The notes beneath the pieces are model-generated. The model saw only the letters and a list, made by a program, of their open reading frames with translations. It was not told where the DNA came from and searched no databases. The position numbers were made by a program, and so were the translations under genes. Source: Paulinella micropora (taxonomy: Eukaryota; Cercozoa; Imbricatea; Euglyphida; Paulinellidae). From it: a stretch of 64,000 nucleotides of DNA. The stretch is from positions 116,260-180,259 of the forward strand of contig WBZZ01003325.1 of the NCBI GenBank assembly GCA_019918135.1. The letters run 5' to 3'. Shown piece by piece: positions 39,593-47,928 of the stretch (position 1 is its first letter; every line of letters begins with the position of its first letter).

Positions 39593-39862
39593 CGGGGTGT
39601 GACGAAATGGAGAGTGGGGGAAGTGGTGCGGGGAGGGGCTTAAAAAAAACCAGCGGGACAGAAAAGCCAAGGGTTTTTTTTTTCTTGGTCACCAAGACTT
39701 TTCTGTGGCCCTGCGGGACAGAGAAAGATGTGTGTGCGAGGGAGATATTTTTTTTAGTCTCACACACACACACCTCCCTGCCTCTATTTTGTCGTTTTGG
39801 TCTTTTTTTGCAGATTTTTTCAGTCTTTTTCCTCCCTGGGCCTTTCGTACGCGTTTTGTAGC

Positions 39863-40186
39863 ATGGAGGCCCCAGCACTTACCCGCGCGCAACTGCTGCA
39901 GTGTAAGTTTCGTTTCCAAGCCCAGCCCCGAGAACCCACCCGTGCACAGTTGTTGCAGCGCAAGTTTCGCTTGCAAGCCCCGCCCGACAACCTACCCGCG
40001 CAGAACTGCTGCAGCGCAAGTTTCGCTTCACAGCCCTGTCCTCCCCATCCACCCGCCCACACCAGCTCCGCGCTACGAGCTGCGCCACGCCAGCTCCGTT
40101 ATTTAGTAGACACCAACGGCGCAGCCTGCCGGGTTTACAACGCCCTCCGTCTAGCCAGGCACGACCGTCGCCAACCAAGAGAGTGA
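39863..40186 (+). CDS. Small Arg-rich protein with tandem RAQLLQ motifs
   Basis: An ATG at 39863 gives 107 residues. The motif RAQLLQxKFRxQA occurs twice about 18 residues apart. A third DNA copy of the same roughly 55-base repeat follows in a different frame, so the frame that continues the motif differs from the annotated one. The remainder is Pro/Ala/Arg-rich. The motif superficially resembles RPEL-type or amphipathic repeat helices, but no family can be claimed. Whether this is an intact gene is unsure. Confidence 0.4.
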   Translation: MEAPALTRAQLLQCKFRFQAQPREPTRAQLLQRKFRLQAPPDNLPAQNCCSASFASQPCPPHPPAHTSSALRAAPRQLRYLVDTNGAACRVYNALRLARHDRRQPRE

Positions 40187-40634
40187 ACCACGAACTAGTT
40201 GCCAGACTTGCAACAACCTGTAAGAGGCAGTTGCGGAAAAGAATAGCCATGCCTGCCAAAAAACAGAAATACGCTCTCGCCTTTCTTTTCGCCATTCCTG
40301 GCTAAAAATAAGATTTAAAATCCATTCCCGTGGAGTACTAAGCGGAAAAAAAAGAAATAGTGACCTCAAGCCCCAAAAAAAAAAAGATGTTCGCAGTGGG
40401 AAGTAAGGCCTTTGCAAAAAAAGGAATAAGAATCGCCGCCTTGGCCTTGGTAGTATTCGACCGATTTAGATCTCTTTTTTTTGCTAGCGTCGTGCTCCTC
40501 CCTCTTTTCTGAGACATTATTAAAAAAAATTGTAGCGCTGAATCTTTTTTTTTTGGCAAAGAGAGGATAAAAAGTGAAGAGGGAAAGGGAGCTAGACAAA
40601 GACTTTAACAAAACTTTACGCGTACTCGTTGGGC

Positions 40635-41618
40635 TCAGGCCGACGGCTCGGGCACTCCCTTTCTGCGAAAAATCACCAAATGAAACTTGCCATGACCACC
40701 GGTAGGTTTGATGGTTCGGTGGCAGTCCGCTGCAAACTCTGCCTTCCACCCGGAAGAGAAGAATTCCTCGTCTTTCAGGGGTGTGATCCAATCCATAAAC
40801 AAAAAAAATTGAACGCGCCGGTCCGCTAAGAGTAGGCTCAGCACTGTTGCCTTGTCCTCTACGGACCAGCTAGAGGCAAAGAAGTAAACGCAAATCTTAC
40901 GTTCACACTTTTCTTCGTCTGCCCAGAGCTGGTCAAACCTAAAGTCCTTTGTCACCGTCTTATTAAACGTGATCTTTGGTGTAACGGCAGGAGTACCTTT
41001 TTTTTGGCAGAACATTTCGCGTAGAGCTTGGGTGTTTGCTGCATAGTTTGTTTTTTCGACCCCGTACACGCCCTTAAAGCCAACAAAAGCAGCCATGTTG
41101 GCGCTGAGCCCCGCACCCGCGCCCAGATCTACAAAAGTTAGTTCGTGTTGTCGGCCCTGGAAGTAGTAGTCAATCAAGGTATAAAAAATGGGCGTAGGTG
41201 AGCCTTGTGTGCCTCCCATTTCGGCGGTCCTGCTGTTGGAACGCGTGTCTCGTAGGCTGGCACGCTCGCCTGATTGTTTTGGAAGTACCAGTGACAACAG
41301 CTGGTCATTCCTGGCGTTGTGCAATTCTTTGTACCATTTTTTAATAGCCTTTGCCCCGACGACCTTGTCAGGCAACTCTAACAAGGACGCGTCGATTCCC
41401 CGGCAGGCCGCGCATCTCCTGTTAGACAGCGCGTTTCGTAGTTTACAGTTTGGACACGTCCACTGGCATTCGGGCAACAAGATCAGTGAGGGTAGAAACT
41501 CTTTTCTGCCGGGTGTAGGTGGTCGCTGAACAACTGCTACTCTGTCTGGGGTTAGGGTAGGTAGGAAGCCTGTATCGTGTATATGATAGGTTCGTGGGTT
41601 GTTGCTAGCTCTGTTCAT
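40635..41618 (-). CDS. RanBP2-type zinc finger plus class I SAM methyltransferase (DOT1-like)
   Basis: Residues 52-72 fit the RanBP2 zinc finger (W-x-C-x2-C, then N and C-x2-C: WTCPNCK and CAAC). From about residue 140 a Rossmann-type methyltransferase follows: SPTPIFYTLIDYYF, motif I FVDLGAGAGLSANMA (162-176), and GVYGVEK with the acidic end of strand 2 at 188. The motif I sequence and the preceding layout resemble DOT1 (histone H3 Lys79) and related protein methyltransferases. The final strands (FFLFMDWITPL, FHLVIFRRK) complete the fold. The substrate is unknown. The nearby H4-like protein makes a chromatin substrate an attractive inference. No DOT1-specific lysine loop could be confirmed. 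Confidence 0.6.
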   Translation of the reverse strand: MNRASNNPRTYHIHDTGFLPTLTPDRVAVVQRPPTPGRKEFLPSLILLPECQWTCPNCKLRNALSNRRCAACRGIDASLLELPDKVVGAKAIKKWYKELHNARNDQLLSLVLPKQSGERASLRDTRSNSRTAEMGGTQGSPTPIFYTLIDYYFQGRQHELTFVDLGAGAGLSANMAAFVGFKGVYGVEKTNYAANTQALREMFCQKKGTPAVTPKITFNKTVTKDFRFDQLWADEEKCERKICVYFFASSWSVEDKATVLSLLLADRRVQFFLFMDWITPLKDEEFFSSGWKAEFAADCHRTIKPTGGHGKFHLVIFRRKGVPEPSA

Positions 41619-41714
41619 GGGTGTGTTTTTTGTCCGTCATTACTCCAGAAAAAGCAGCGAACAACGCTGATAGCTTTGGTTTTCTGGTGTAGGCTTTTTA
41701 ACCCTTGCCTCTCT

Positions 41715-41815
41715 TTTTCCCTCCCTATTCCTCGCCGGAATTTCCCTCCCTATTCCTCGCCGGAATTTCCCTCACTATTTCTCGCCGGAATTTCCCTCCC
41801 CCTCGCTGTCTTTCT
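41715..41815 (+). repeat. ~26-base tandem repeats
   Basis: The unit CTCGCCGGAATTTCCCTCC, with its spacer, occurs three times in a row (about 41731, 41756, 41782), with a diverged fourth copy (CTCGCCAGAAT) at about 41826. It lies in the spacer between the leftward methyltransferase gene and the rightward membrane-protein gene. The rest of that spacer (41619-42106) has no gene. Confidence 0.8.
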
Positions 41816-42106
41816 CTCTCTGTTTCTCGCCAGAATCCCCCCCCTCACTAACAGTACCGAAGCCAAAAAAAAAATAGTGAGGGAGAGAAATGTGGGAGAA
41901 GGAAAAAAAAAAAGAATAACCTGTTGTGCCCAAAGCTTGCAAGAAAAGAAACAGGGGGAAAAAGAAAGAGGAAAGAAAGCACGGGAGGGGTTGGCAGGTT
42001 AACTCCCCCCTTTCTCCTTCCCCCTTCAAAAAATCGAGGGGAGAGAGAGAGGGGGGGGGGTTTGGTGACTTTCTCTGGTCCAGAAAGTCCCCTTTCCAAG
42101 CCCTTG

Positions 42107-43636
42107 ATGTGTGACCCCAAGGGCCCTCACTGGCTCTGTCGTTTGTCTTTTGTGTGCGCGGGCGTCGTCTGGGGCTTTGGTTTTTTATTTCCACTCGTGA
42201 ACCTTTTGCGGGACCGGCTGGAGGTACACGATCGCTCCGTGTACGTCAACGTCACGCAAGTCGGCCCGGCGGCGCCGGGCCGCTACGGTTGTTGTTATGA
42301 ACCACCACCACCGCAAGTAAATCCCTCCCTGCCTTCTTTTCCGGGCGGGCTAGGGCGCCGCCGGCTGGCAAGCGGTACGTGCTCCCAGTGGCAAAAAGTA
42401 GAAGCGACGTTGGTGCCGCTGTACACACTCCTAGTACTAGCACAGCCCCTGTCCGGAAAGGTTGACGAAGACGTGCCGGTCAGCGGGCCGCCGCCGGCCG
42501 GCCTCTGTCCACACAACACGCAGCTAGCCGTACGCGAGGATTCTGGCCATTGGGAGCCTGTGCGAACGTACGACGCTGACTACAATTGCAGCCGACGGCA
42601 GTTGTTCTGGACGGAGCGCGAGCTGCCCATCCTGGTGGGCAACGTGCTGGCCACGACGGTGCTGAGCACTGGCTGCCTGCAGCTCGGCGCCGACCTCAGC
42701 AAGACGTACGACTGGGAGTTCGTGTGCGCTACGGTCGCCGCCGTGCTCTTGTCGTGCTGCGTGTGCGCGGGTGCGTTCTCTCTGCGACATGTGTGCCGCA
42801 GAAGCGCAGCCGATGAGATTTCTGTCAGTGACCGCCCGCTGAAACCGCCCCGGCCCACGTTGCTGGTCGCTGTTCGTCTGGGGTGTGGTGGCGTGAAGCT
42901 CGTGAGGCCAGAAATTGCGGCCTGTGTCCCGTCGGTAGCAGGGGCCAGTGAGATGCTCGTCGTGTCGGAGGAGTTCTCGTCCGCGACGTTCCAGCGGTTC
43001 GTAGCGCTGATGGAGGCGACGGAGCTGTACGTGGACCCGCAGGGCTGGCCAGAGGTTCGCGAGCCCGCGTTCCGGTTTATACAGCACGCGGGTTGGTCGG
43101 CACAGGACGCGTGGCAACTGTACACGATGCTGGATGCCTTTTACCACTGTTCACCGCTGGTGGTGTCCACGATGAAGCTCCTGCGGAGCCTGGATCACAC
43201 GTCGGGTGGCTGGTTGTTCGGGCGTCGCACTCACGCGGTGGGGGCGTGGTGGTTATTGGCCACTGCGGCCCTCGGCCTGCTAGCGTGGCTCGGGACCTAC
43301 GCGGAAAGCCAATACCGTAGCACGAGGGTGTGGCTAATTTTGTGCGTGTTGTCGTTCGTACCGCTGGCGTGGGTGTTGCACGGCCGGCCGGCGATTATAT
43401 CCTGGGCCTGGGGCGCGGCGGGCTTGTTGCTGTGCACCGCTGTCAGTGTGTCGATGTTTGTGCCAAGTTTGACGTGGCCGGTGCTGGGCTGTACGTTGGC
43501 GGTGCACGCCCTGACGGGTCTGTCGGCGGAGACTCTCAGGCAGAGGCCCGGCGGTTCGCGCCTGTGTTACCGGCGCGAGCCCTTCCACGAAAGACTCGAA
43601 GAAGAATTCCAGCACGAAATAGCACTGTTCGCCTAA
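42107..43636 (+). CDS. Multi-pass membrane protein with Cys-rich ectodomain
   Basis: Starting at the ATG at 42107 (MCDPKGPHWLCRLSF) gives 509 residues. A hydrophobic segment at about 10-33 could be a signal anchor. A Cys-rich, possibly extracellular part follows with NVTQ and NCS glycosylation-type sites, and then a transmembrane segment (WEFVCATVAAVLLSCCVCAG). A globular cytoplasmic part of about 170 residues comes next. Four more hydrophobic segments near the C-terminus (WWLLATAALGLLAWLGTY, VWLILCVLSFVPLAWVL and two more) end in a charged tail. The frame is open further upstream but of repeat composition there, so the later start is preferred. Family unknown. Confidence 0.65.
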   Translation: MCDPKGPHWLCRLSFVCAGVVWGFGFLFPLVNLLRDRLEVHDRSVYVNVTQVGPAAPGRYGCCYEPPPPQVNPSLPSFPGGLGRRRLASGTCSQWQKVEATLVPLYTLLVLAQPLSGKVDEDVPVSGPPPAGLCPHNTQLAVREDSGHWEPVRTYDADYNCSRRQLFWTERELPILVGNVLATTVLSTGCLQLGADLSKTYDWEFVCATVAAVLLSCCVCAGAFSLRHVCRRSAADEISVSDRPLKPPRPTLLVAVRLGCGGVKLVRPEIAACVPSVAGASEMLVVSEEFSSATFQRFVALMEATELYVDPQGWPEVREPAFRFIQHAGWSAQDAWQLYTMLDAFYHCSPLVVSTMKLLRSLDHTSGGWLFGRRTHAVGAWWLLATAALGLLAWLGTYAESQYRSTRVWLILCVLSFVPLAWVLHGRPAIISWAWGAAGLLLCTAVSVSMFVPSLTWPVLGCTLAVHALTGLSAETLRQRPGGSRLCYRREPFHERLEEEFQHEIALFA

Positions 43637-43933
43637 TGACCTTTTCTTGGGGAAAGGGACAGGGTTCGGTACTGGTGCCGGCGTGTCTCGTTTTTTGGAA
43701 TTTACTTAATGACAACAACTGGTCCTTTCTGGCGTTAGGCAATTCTTTTGTGTACCATTTCTTTTAATAGCTCTAGCCCCCCCCAACGACCCCTTTCTCT
43801 CATTCTCTTGTCTCCAAAGAGTAAAGAAATGTGGTGGCCGTAACTTTTTCTTTGGCTAATCCTTTTTTAAATCTTGTAAAGTGGACTGTTTACCTTTTTT
43901 TCTCCTGCGACCACAGCAAAAAAAAAAAAAGGC

Positions 43934-45004
43934 ATGACGACGGCTTCTGTGACAGTGAGATGTTTCGCGATAAGCGAAAGAGACCAACGATCGTATGAGC
44001 CCGATTTCGTCACTGGTAAGGATATTAAAGTCGGAGATTGGCAAGACCTACCGGCTCTGTTTAACCTCATCCGCAAGGAACTAGAGCTCGACGCCCATAC
44101 GCCCTTGCGCTTGCTGAATTTCGGTACAGCCGAAGATGTACGCAGTGACCTAAGCAAAGGAAAAAAAATCTGGCTTGACGCGGTAAACTCCGAGGCCCGG
44201 AAGTGTGAGTTCAGGTCGAAAGACGGTTTTGTGGTTGTCACGCTGGAGACCAAGTGTTTTTGGGGGTACGACAGGAAGGGCCAAAAAGTGTCCGAACAGG
44301 GGAGTGCTGCTATTACTGTGCACGCCAAGGAAGAGCCCGAGCATCATAAACCTAGATTGGATGACAACGAGCTACTGTCGCTGCCTCTGGTGACGATAAA
44401 ATGCAACCAGACTTCTGCGAGAAATTATTTTTACGCGAAAGATTTCAAGTTCGCGGCCGAGCAGCTGGCGACGGCGTTGGAAAGGCTCGTGAAGGATACA
44501 CCAGCCTGTGCCCTAGGCGGAATAGAGAGTGTGCTGACCCTGGACAAAGCGCTTTCGGAAATAGACACTAAGAGGCAGCGCCTTTTCGAATAGTTTTCGG
44601 GTTCCAGGGCCTATGATATCACAGTACCGGAGGAAGCCAAGGTGCTAACATTGCTGCAAGAATTCCTACGCCGTAACCGGTCTAACGTTGGTAGCAAGAT
44701 CCCCCCTGAGTGGCGCGAGAGGTTTGACGAGGTCAAAAACTACGACCAGTTGCAAGATGTGTGCTACCATGGTTACAACGGGTCGCGCTTGTTAATGTTT
44801 TTCGTGCGGGCTTGGAGCATGTCTCGTGAAGTCTTGGATGGTCTGGTCAAACCGCTAAACGACGTTGTTTCCATCATGAACACCAACAGGCGCAGTGGCG
44901 TACTAGCGGCCAGAGTGATAAGAAGCCTAACGGGCGTGTGGGTGGATGCAGATGGTCGTAGGATGAACGACAAAAACTGTAAAAACTGTGGCAATCACCT
45001 GTAA
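43934..45004 (+). CDS. Gene region of unknown function, about one interruption
   Basis: The ATG at 43934 follows a run of twelve A. The first part encodes about 220 residues of mixed alpha/beta character (GKDIKVGDWQDLPALFNLIRK, KDGFVVVTLETKCFWGY). A second open stretch follows directly on the same strand without its own early ATG. It carries FLRRNRSNVGSKIPPEW and ends with NDKNCKNCGNHL, a C-x-x-C. They may be two parts of one coding region or two small genes. No family was recognised, and the GC content is slightly lower than in the neighbours. Confidence 0.55.
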
Positions 45005-45332
45005 TAAAAGTACCAAGGGATTCTTGGGCAAAGGGGGGGGGGGGCCGGGCGGTTCGCGCCCGTAAAGAATTAGCGGCGCGGGGAGGGGGGTTTCATGCAA
45101 GAAGAGGAATCACGGCACGAAAATAGCACTGCGGGCCGAATGACCTTGCCATTTTTTTTGACATTAGTGCCGGAAAAAGAGGGTCCGCCAAAGGCGGCCA
45201 AATTTATGAGCATTCCAAAAAATATTCCGCAGAATACGGGTAAAGTCATTTGGCACTCTAAATATTCCGCAAAATACGAACGTTAGCCGCTTCGTCGACA
45301 TTAGTGCCGGGTCTAGGATGGCCCTAAAAAAT

Positions 45333-45521
45333 TTTGTTTTTGGGTTCGATGGCCGGCGTTGGGCTAGCCAGCAAAGAAAAAGCTGGGGAAAAATCGACGG
45401 GCGGGGGGGTGGGGGAGAAATCAGTAGATTAAGAAATTCTCCCCGCCCGGAAACTTTTCCCCAGCTTCTTTTTGTTGCTGGCTAGCCCAACGCCGGCCAA
45501 CGAACCCAAAAACAAAAAGTT
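45333..45521 (+). repeat. Long inverted repeat (hairpin 1)
   Basis: The arm at 45333-45411 (containing GGCCGGCGTTGGGCTAGCC and AGCTGGGG) pairs with the reverse complement at 45440-45521 (CCCCAGCTT and GGCTAGCCCAACGCCGGCC). The loop includes ATCAGTAGATTAAG. Arms are close to 80 bases with few mismatches, enough to form a very stable cruciform or RNA hairpin. Confidence 0.9.
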
Positions 45522-45663
45522 TTCGCGAGCGGCCCGCAAACTACGGCCGAAGACAAATGGCACCCCAATATTTCGCAAAATACGGTTGCTAGCAGTTTTG
45601 TCGACACTAGCGTCGGGTCTAAGATAGTATTTTTTTTTTTTTTTTGTTCGGCAATCTCTGCTT

Positions 45664-45779
45664 TAGCTGGCCAGAAAGAAAGCTGGGGGAAAAATCTTCG
45701 GGCGGGGAAAAAAAATTCAGTAGATCAAAATTTTTCTCCGCCCGAAGATTTTCCCCCAGCTTTTCTCTTTTGGCTAGCT
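45664..45779 (+). repeat. Long inverted repeat (hairpin 2)
   Basis: The arm at 45664-45712 (TAGCTGGCCAGAAAGAAAGC and GGGCGGGG) pairs with 45733-45779 (CTCCGCCCGAAGATTTTCCC and GGCTAGCTA). The loop TTCAGTAGATCAAAA matches the loop of hairpin 1. It is a shorter, diverged copy of the same element. Confidence 0.9.
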
Positions 45780-46116
45780 ATTTTCCAACAAGAAAAAAAA
45801 GTTTGCACGAAAGCCCGCCAAATGCGGCGGTATGGGGAATACTAGAATAGTCCGCAGAATACGAAAGAATTTGTTAAGCATTTCAAAATTCCGTCAGCTA
45901 CAGTTGATTTGTCTTTTTTGAGAGCGGCGGCCGATTTCGTGACAAAACTGACTAGCCCGGTGTTCAGAGAGAAAGAGACAGAACGTGAACCTAGCTTTTC
46001 ATTTGATTTTCTAACCGCTGTGCAAATTTGCAGGCTTGAATCATGTTTTGTTCAATCAATCTGCTTTCTTTAAAAAACGTGAGGAGCCTTGCTATCTTTT
46101 CTGCTAAGTTTTATCT

Positions 46117-47928
46117 TCAGCTCTTGCCTTCTTCTGTTTCCTCCGCGCCGGGGTTGATCTTGTACATGAGCCCCGACGCGTCGAGGGTCTGCAGGGCCTT
46201 GAGCAGTACGAACGTCGTGGGCAAGCGCACGAGCCCCGGGTGCGAGCCACTCGCAAAGGCCCGGGAGCACGACCTAGTGAGGCAGACGGCCGCGCCGTCC
46301 GCGCCGTTGATGCCCAGCCGCCCGCACAGCCGGCAGACCACGTCGAGGCGCGAGTCGGCGCTCTGCAGCACCTGCTCCAGCAGCGCGGTCGAACCCGATT
46401 GCACCGCGGCGTTCAGGCACATAGAATCGAACTTGGACGCGCCGTCCACCCGCGCGGACTTGGTGCCCTGGTGCGTCAGCGGGTCCATCGGTCCCTGGTG
46501 CCTGACCTTAAACTGCACTTCGCTGGTCTTGTCCTGGCGCATGTAGTACTGGAAGCCGAACAGCGTGGGGTTGGCGGCCGGGTCCAGGTTCATGCTGGCG
46601 GGGCTGTACATCCTGGCCGACGCACGCAAGTGCAGCCCCTGCAAAGTCTTTTCCTCTTCTGTTGTTGGTGACGGTGCGGTCGCCGGCCGTGCAGTGTCCC
46701 ACGTGGCCTCGAGGTTCCCGGCCGTGCTGGCAGCCGCTCGTGCGGCTGCGGCCGCCCAGTCACTGTGGGGCAAGAGCAGCCTGCGCCAGTCCGTGCCTAA
46801 CGCCTTGCCGTCCAGGGCCAAACGGAGCGCCAGGCGGGCCCCGCCCGCGGGTGGGCCTAGGAATGCCTTGGCGCGGCGGCCCTCCGCCAAGAGCCAGCTC
46901 TCCTCTGTGTGAACCCACTGTTCGAGCTCGCTCACAGAGGTTGTGTCACGGCACGAGCCGTCGCCCGCGTGGAAGTGCGGCTGGCTCTGGTGGGCGCAGC
47001 CCCGCGGTGGCACCGCCCCGACGTCGTAGGCCCGCAGCGCCAGGCGCAGGACCTTGCTGAGCGCCGCCAACGCCGGGCCCGAGGTCGGTGCGGAGGCCCG
47101 GCGGAGCCAGTGCTCCAGGCAGCTGCGCCACAGCCTGACGGCCACGGGGCAGCAGTGCGCCTCCAGCACCCACCAGAAGTCCGGGCGCCAGAGGCGGCAT
47201 TTCTGTTGTTCCAGCGAGTACAGCTGCGTGTAGGCCAGCAGTTCCTGGTTCCAGGGCCACACGTAGCTGGCGGGGCTGCCCACAGCTTCGTGCGTCAGTT
47301 GGCGGCCGTACTGGGCTACGAGCCTGGTCTGCAGCGTGGTCACGCAGTCGTTGATGGTCTTGCGGAACATCTGCGAGGGCCCGAGCAACACGGCCGGGCG
47401 CTCGCCGGTCGGCAGGTAGGGCAGCGCGTGGTCGGGCACGAACACACACAGCGTGCATTTCTGGCCCGAGGTGTTGGTGATCTTGTCGCCGTATTGGAAC
47501 GGCAGCAAACGCGTCACGACCGTGCGCACGTACGCCTGCGCGTGGCCGCCGTCTCGCAATGTCGTTTGCGCCGGGGCCTGGTCCAGCCACACACGGCCGC
47601 CCGCCGATAAGCAGTTCTGCGCCACTACCCCGCGGTTCTGTGCCACCGTGCGTCGCACGCACGACTCGTCGCTGCCGTCTGGCTCCGCAGAAGACAGCGC
47701 GCGCAGCAAGACGTCCCCTGGCAGCACCGTGCGCCCGAGCGGCACGGTCCACGCGTCATCACGCCGCTTGCCCAGCAGGTAGCCATCTAGCGAGCGGCAG
47801 CCGCGCGCCTGCGCGAGCTTGCGGCCGTCGGTCGCGAGCGCCGCGCTCGTGCGGACCAGCACTCCGTGCCAGTCACCGCTGCCTGCCAACACGGGTACCG
47901 CGGTTGTGGTGGGCGGCATGAGGTGCAT
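46117..47928 (-). CDS. Unrecognised protein, about 603 residues
   Basis: An ATG at 47928 (MHLMPPTTTAVPVLAG) starts a very GC-rich frame. The product is globular, rich in Arg, Ala, Leu and Cys. It contains CRLCGRLGINGADGAAVCL (a C-x-x-C), and the end resembles a helical repeat. Its 5' end overlaps the 3' end of the next frame (47787-50012) by about 140 bases on the same strand, so the two may be translated together or be parts of one region. No motif defines a family. Confidence 0.65.
   Translation of the reverse strand: MHLMPPTTTAVPVLAGSGDWHGVLVRTSAALATDGRKLAQARGCRSLDGYLLGKRRDDAWTVPLGRTVLPGDVLLRALSSAEPDGSDESCVRRTVAQNRGVVAQNCLSAGGRVWLDQAPAQTTLRDGGHAQAYVRTVVTRLLPFQYGDKITNTSGQKCTLCVFVPDHALPYLPTGERPAVLLGPSQMFRKTINDCVTTLQTRLVAQYGRQLTHEAVGSPASYVWPWNQELLAYTQLYSLEQQKCRLWRPDFWWVLEAHCCPVAVRLWRSCLEHWLRRASAPTSGPALAALSKVLRLALRAYDVGAVPPRGCAHQSQPHFHAGDGSCRDTTSVSELEQWVHTEESWLLAEGRRAKAFLGPPAGGARLALRLALDGKALGTDWRRLLLPHSDWAAAAARAAASTAGNLEATWDTARPATAPSPTTEEEKTLQGLHLRASARMYSPASMNLDPAANPTLFGFQYYMRQDKTSEVQFKVRHQGPMDPLTHQGTKSARVDGASKFDSMCLNAAVQSGSTALLEQVLQSADSRLDVVCRLCGRLGINGADGAAVCLTRSCSRAFASGSHPGLVRLPTTFVLLKALQTLDASGLMYKINPGAEETEEGKS

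Larger units (their letters stand above)
45160..45880 (+). repeat. Tandem ~300-base repeats carrying long palindromes
   Basis: The phrase ACATTAGTGCCGG(GTCTAGGAT) recurs at about 45161, 45298 and, diverged, 45604. ATATTCCGCAGAATACG-like phrases and GCCCGCCAAATGCGGC-like phrases recur at matching offsets. Two of the units contain a long inverted repeat. There is no coding potential. The flanking parts of 45005-46116 hold no gene. Confidence 0.8.
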
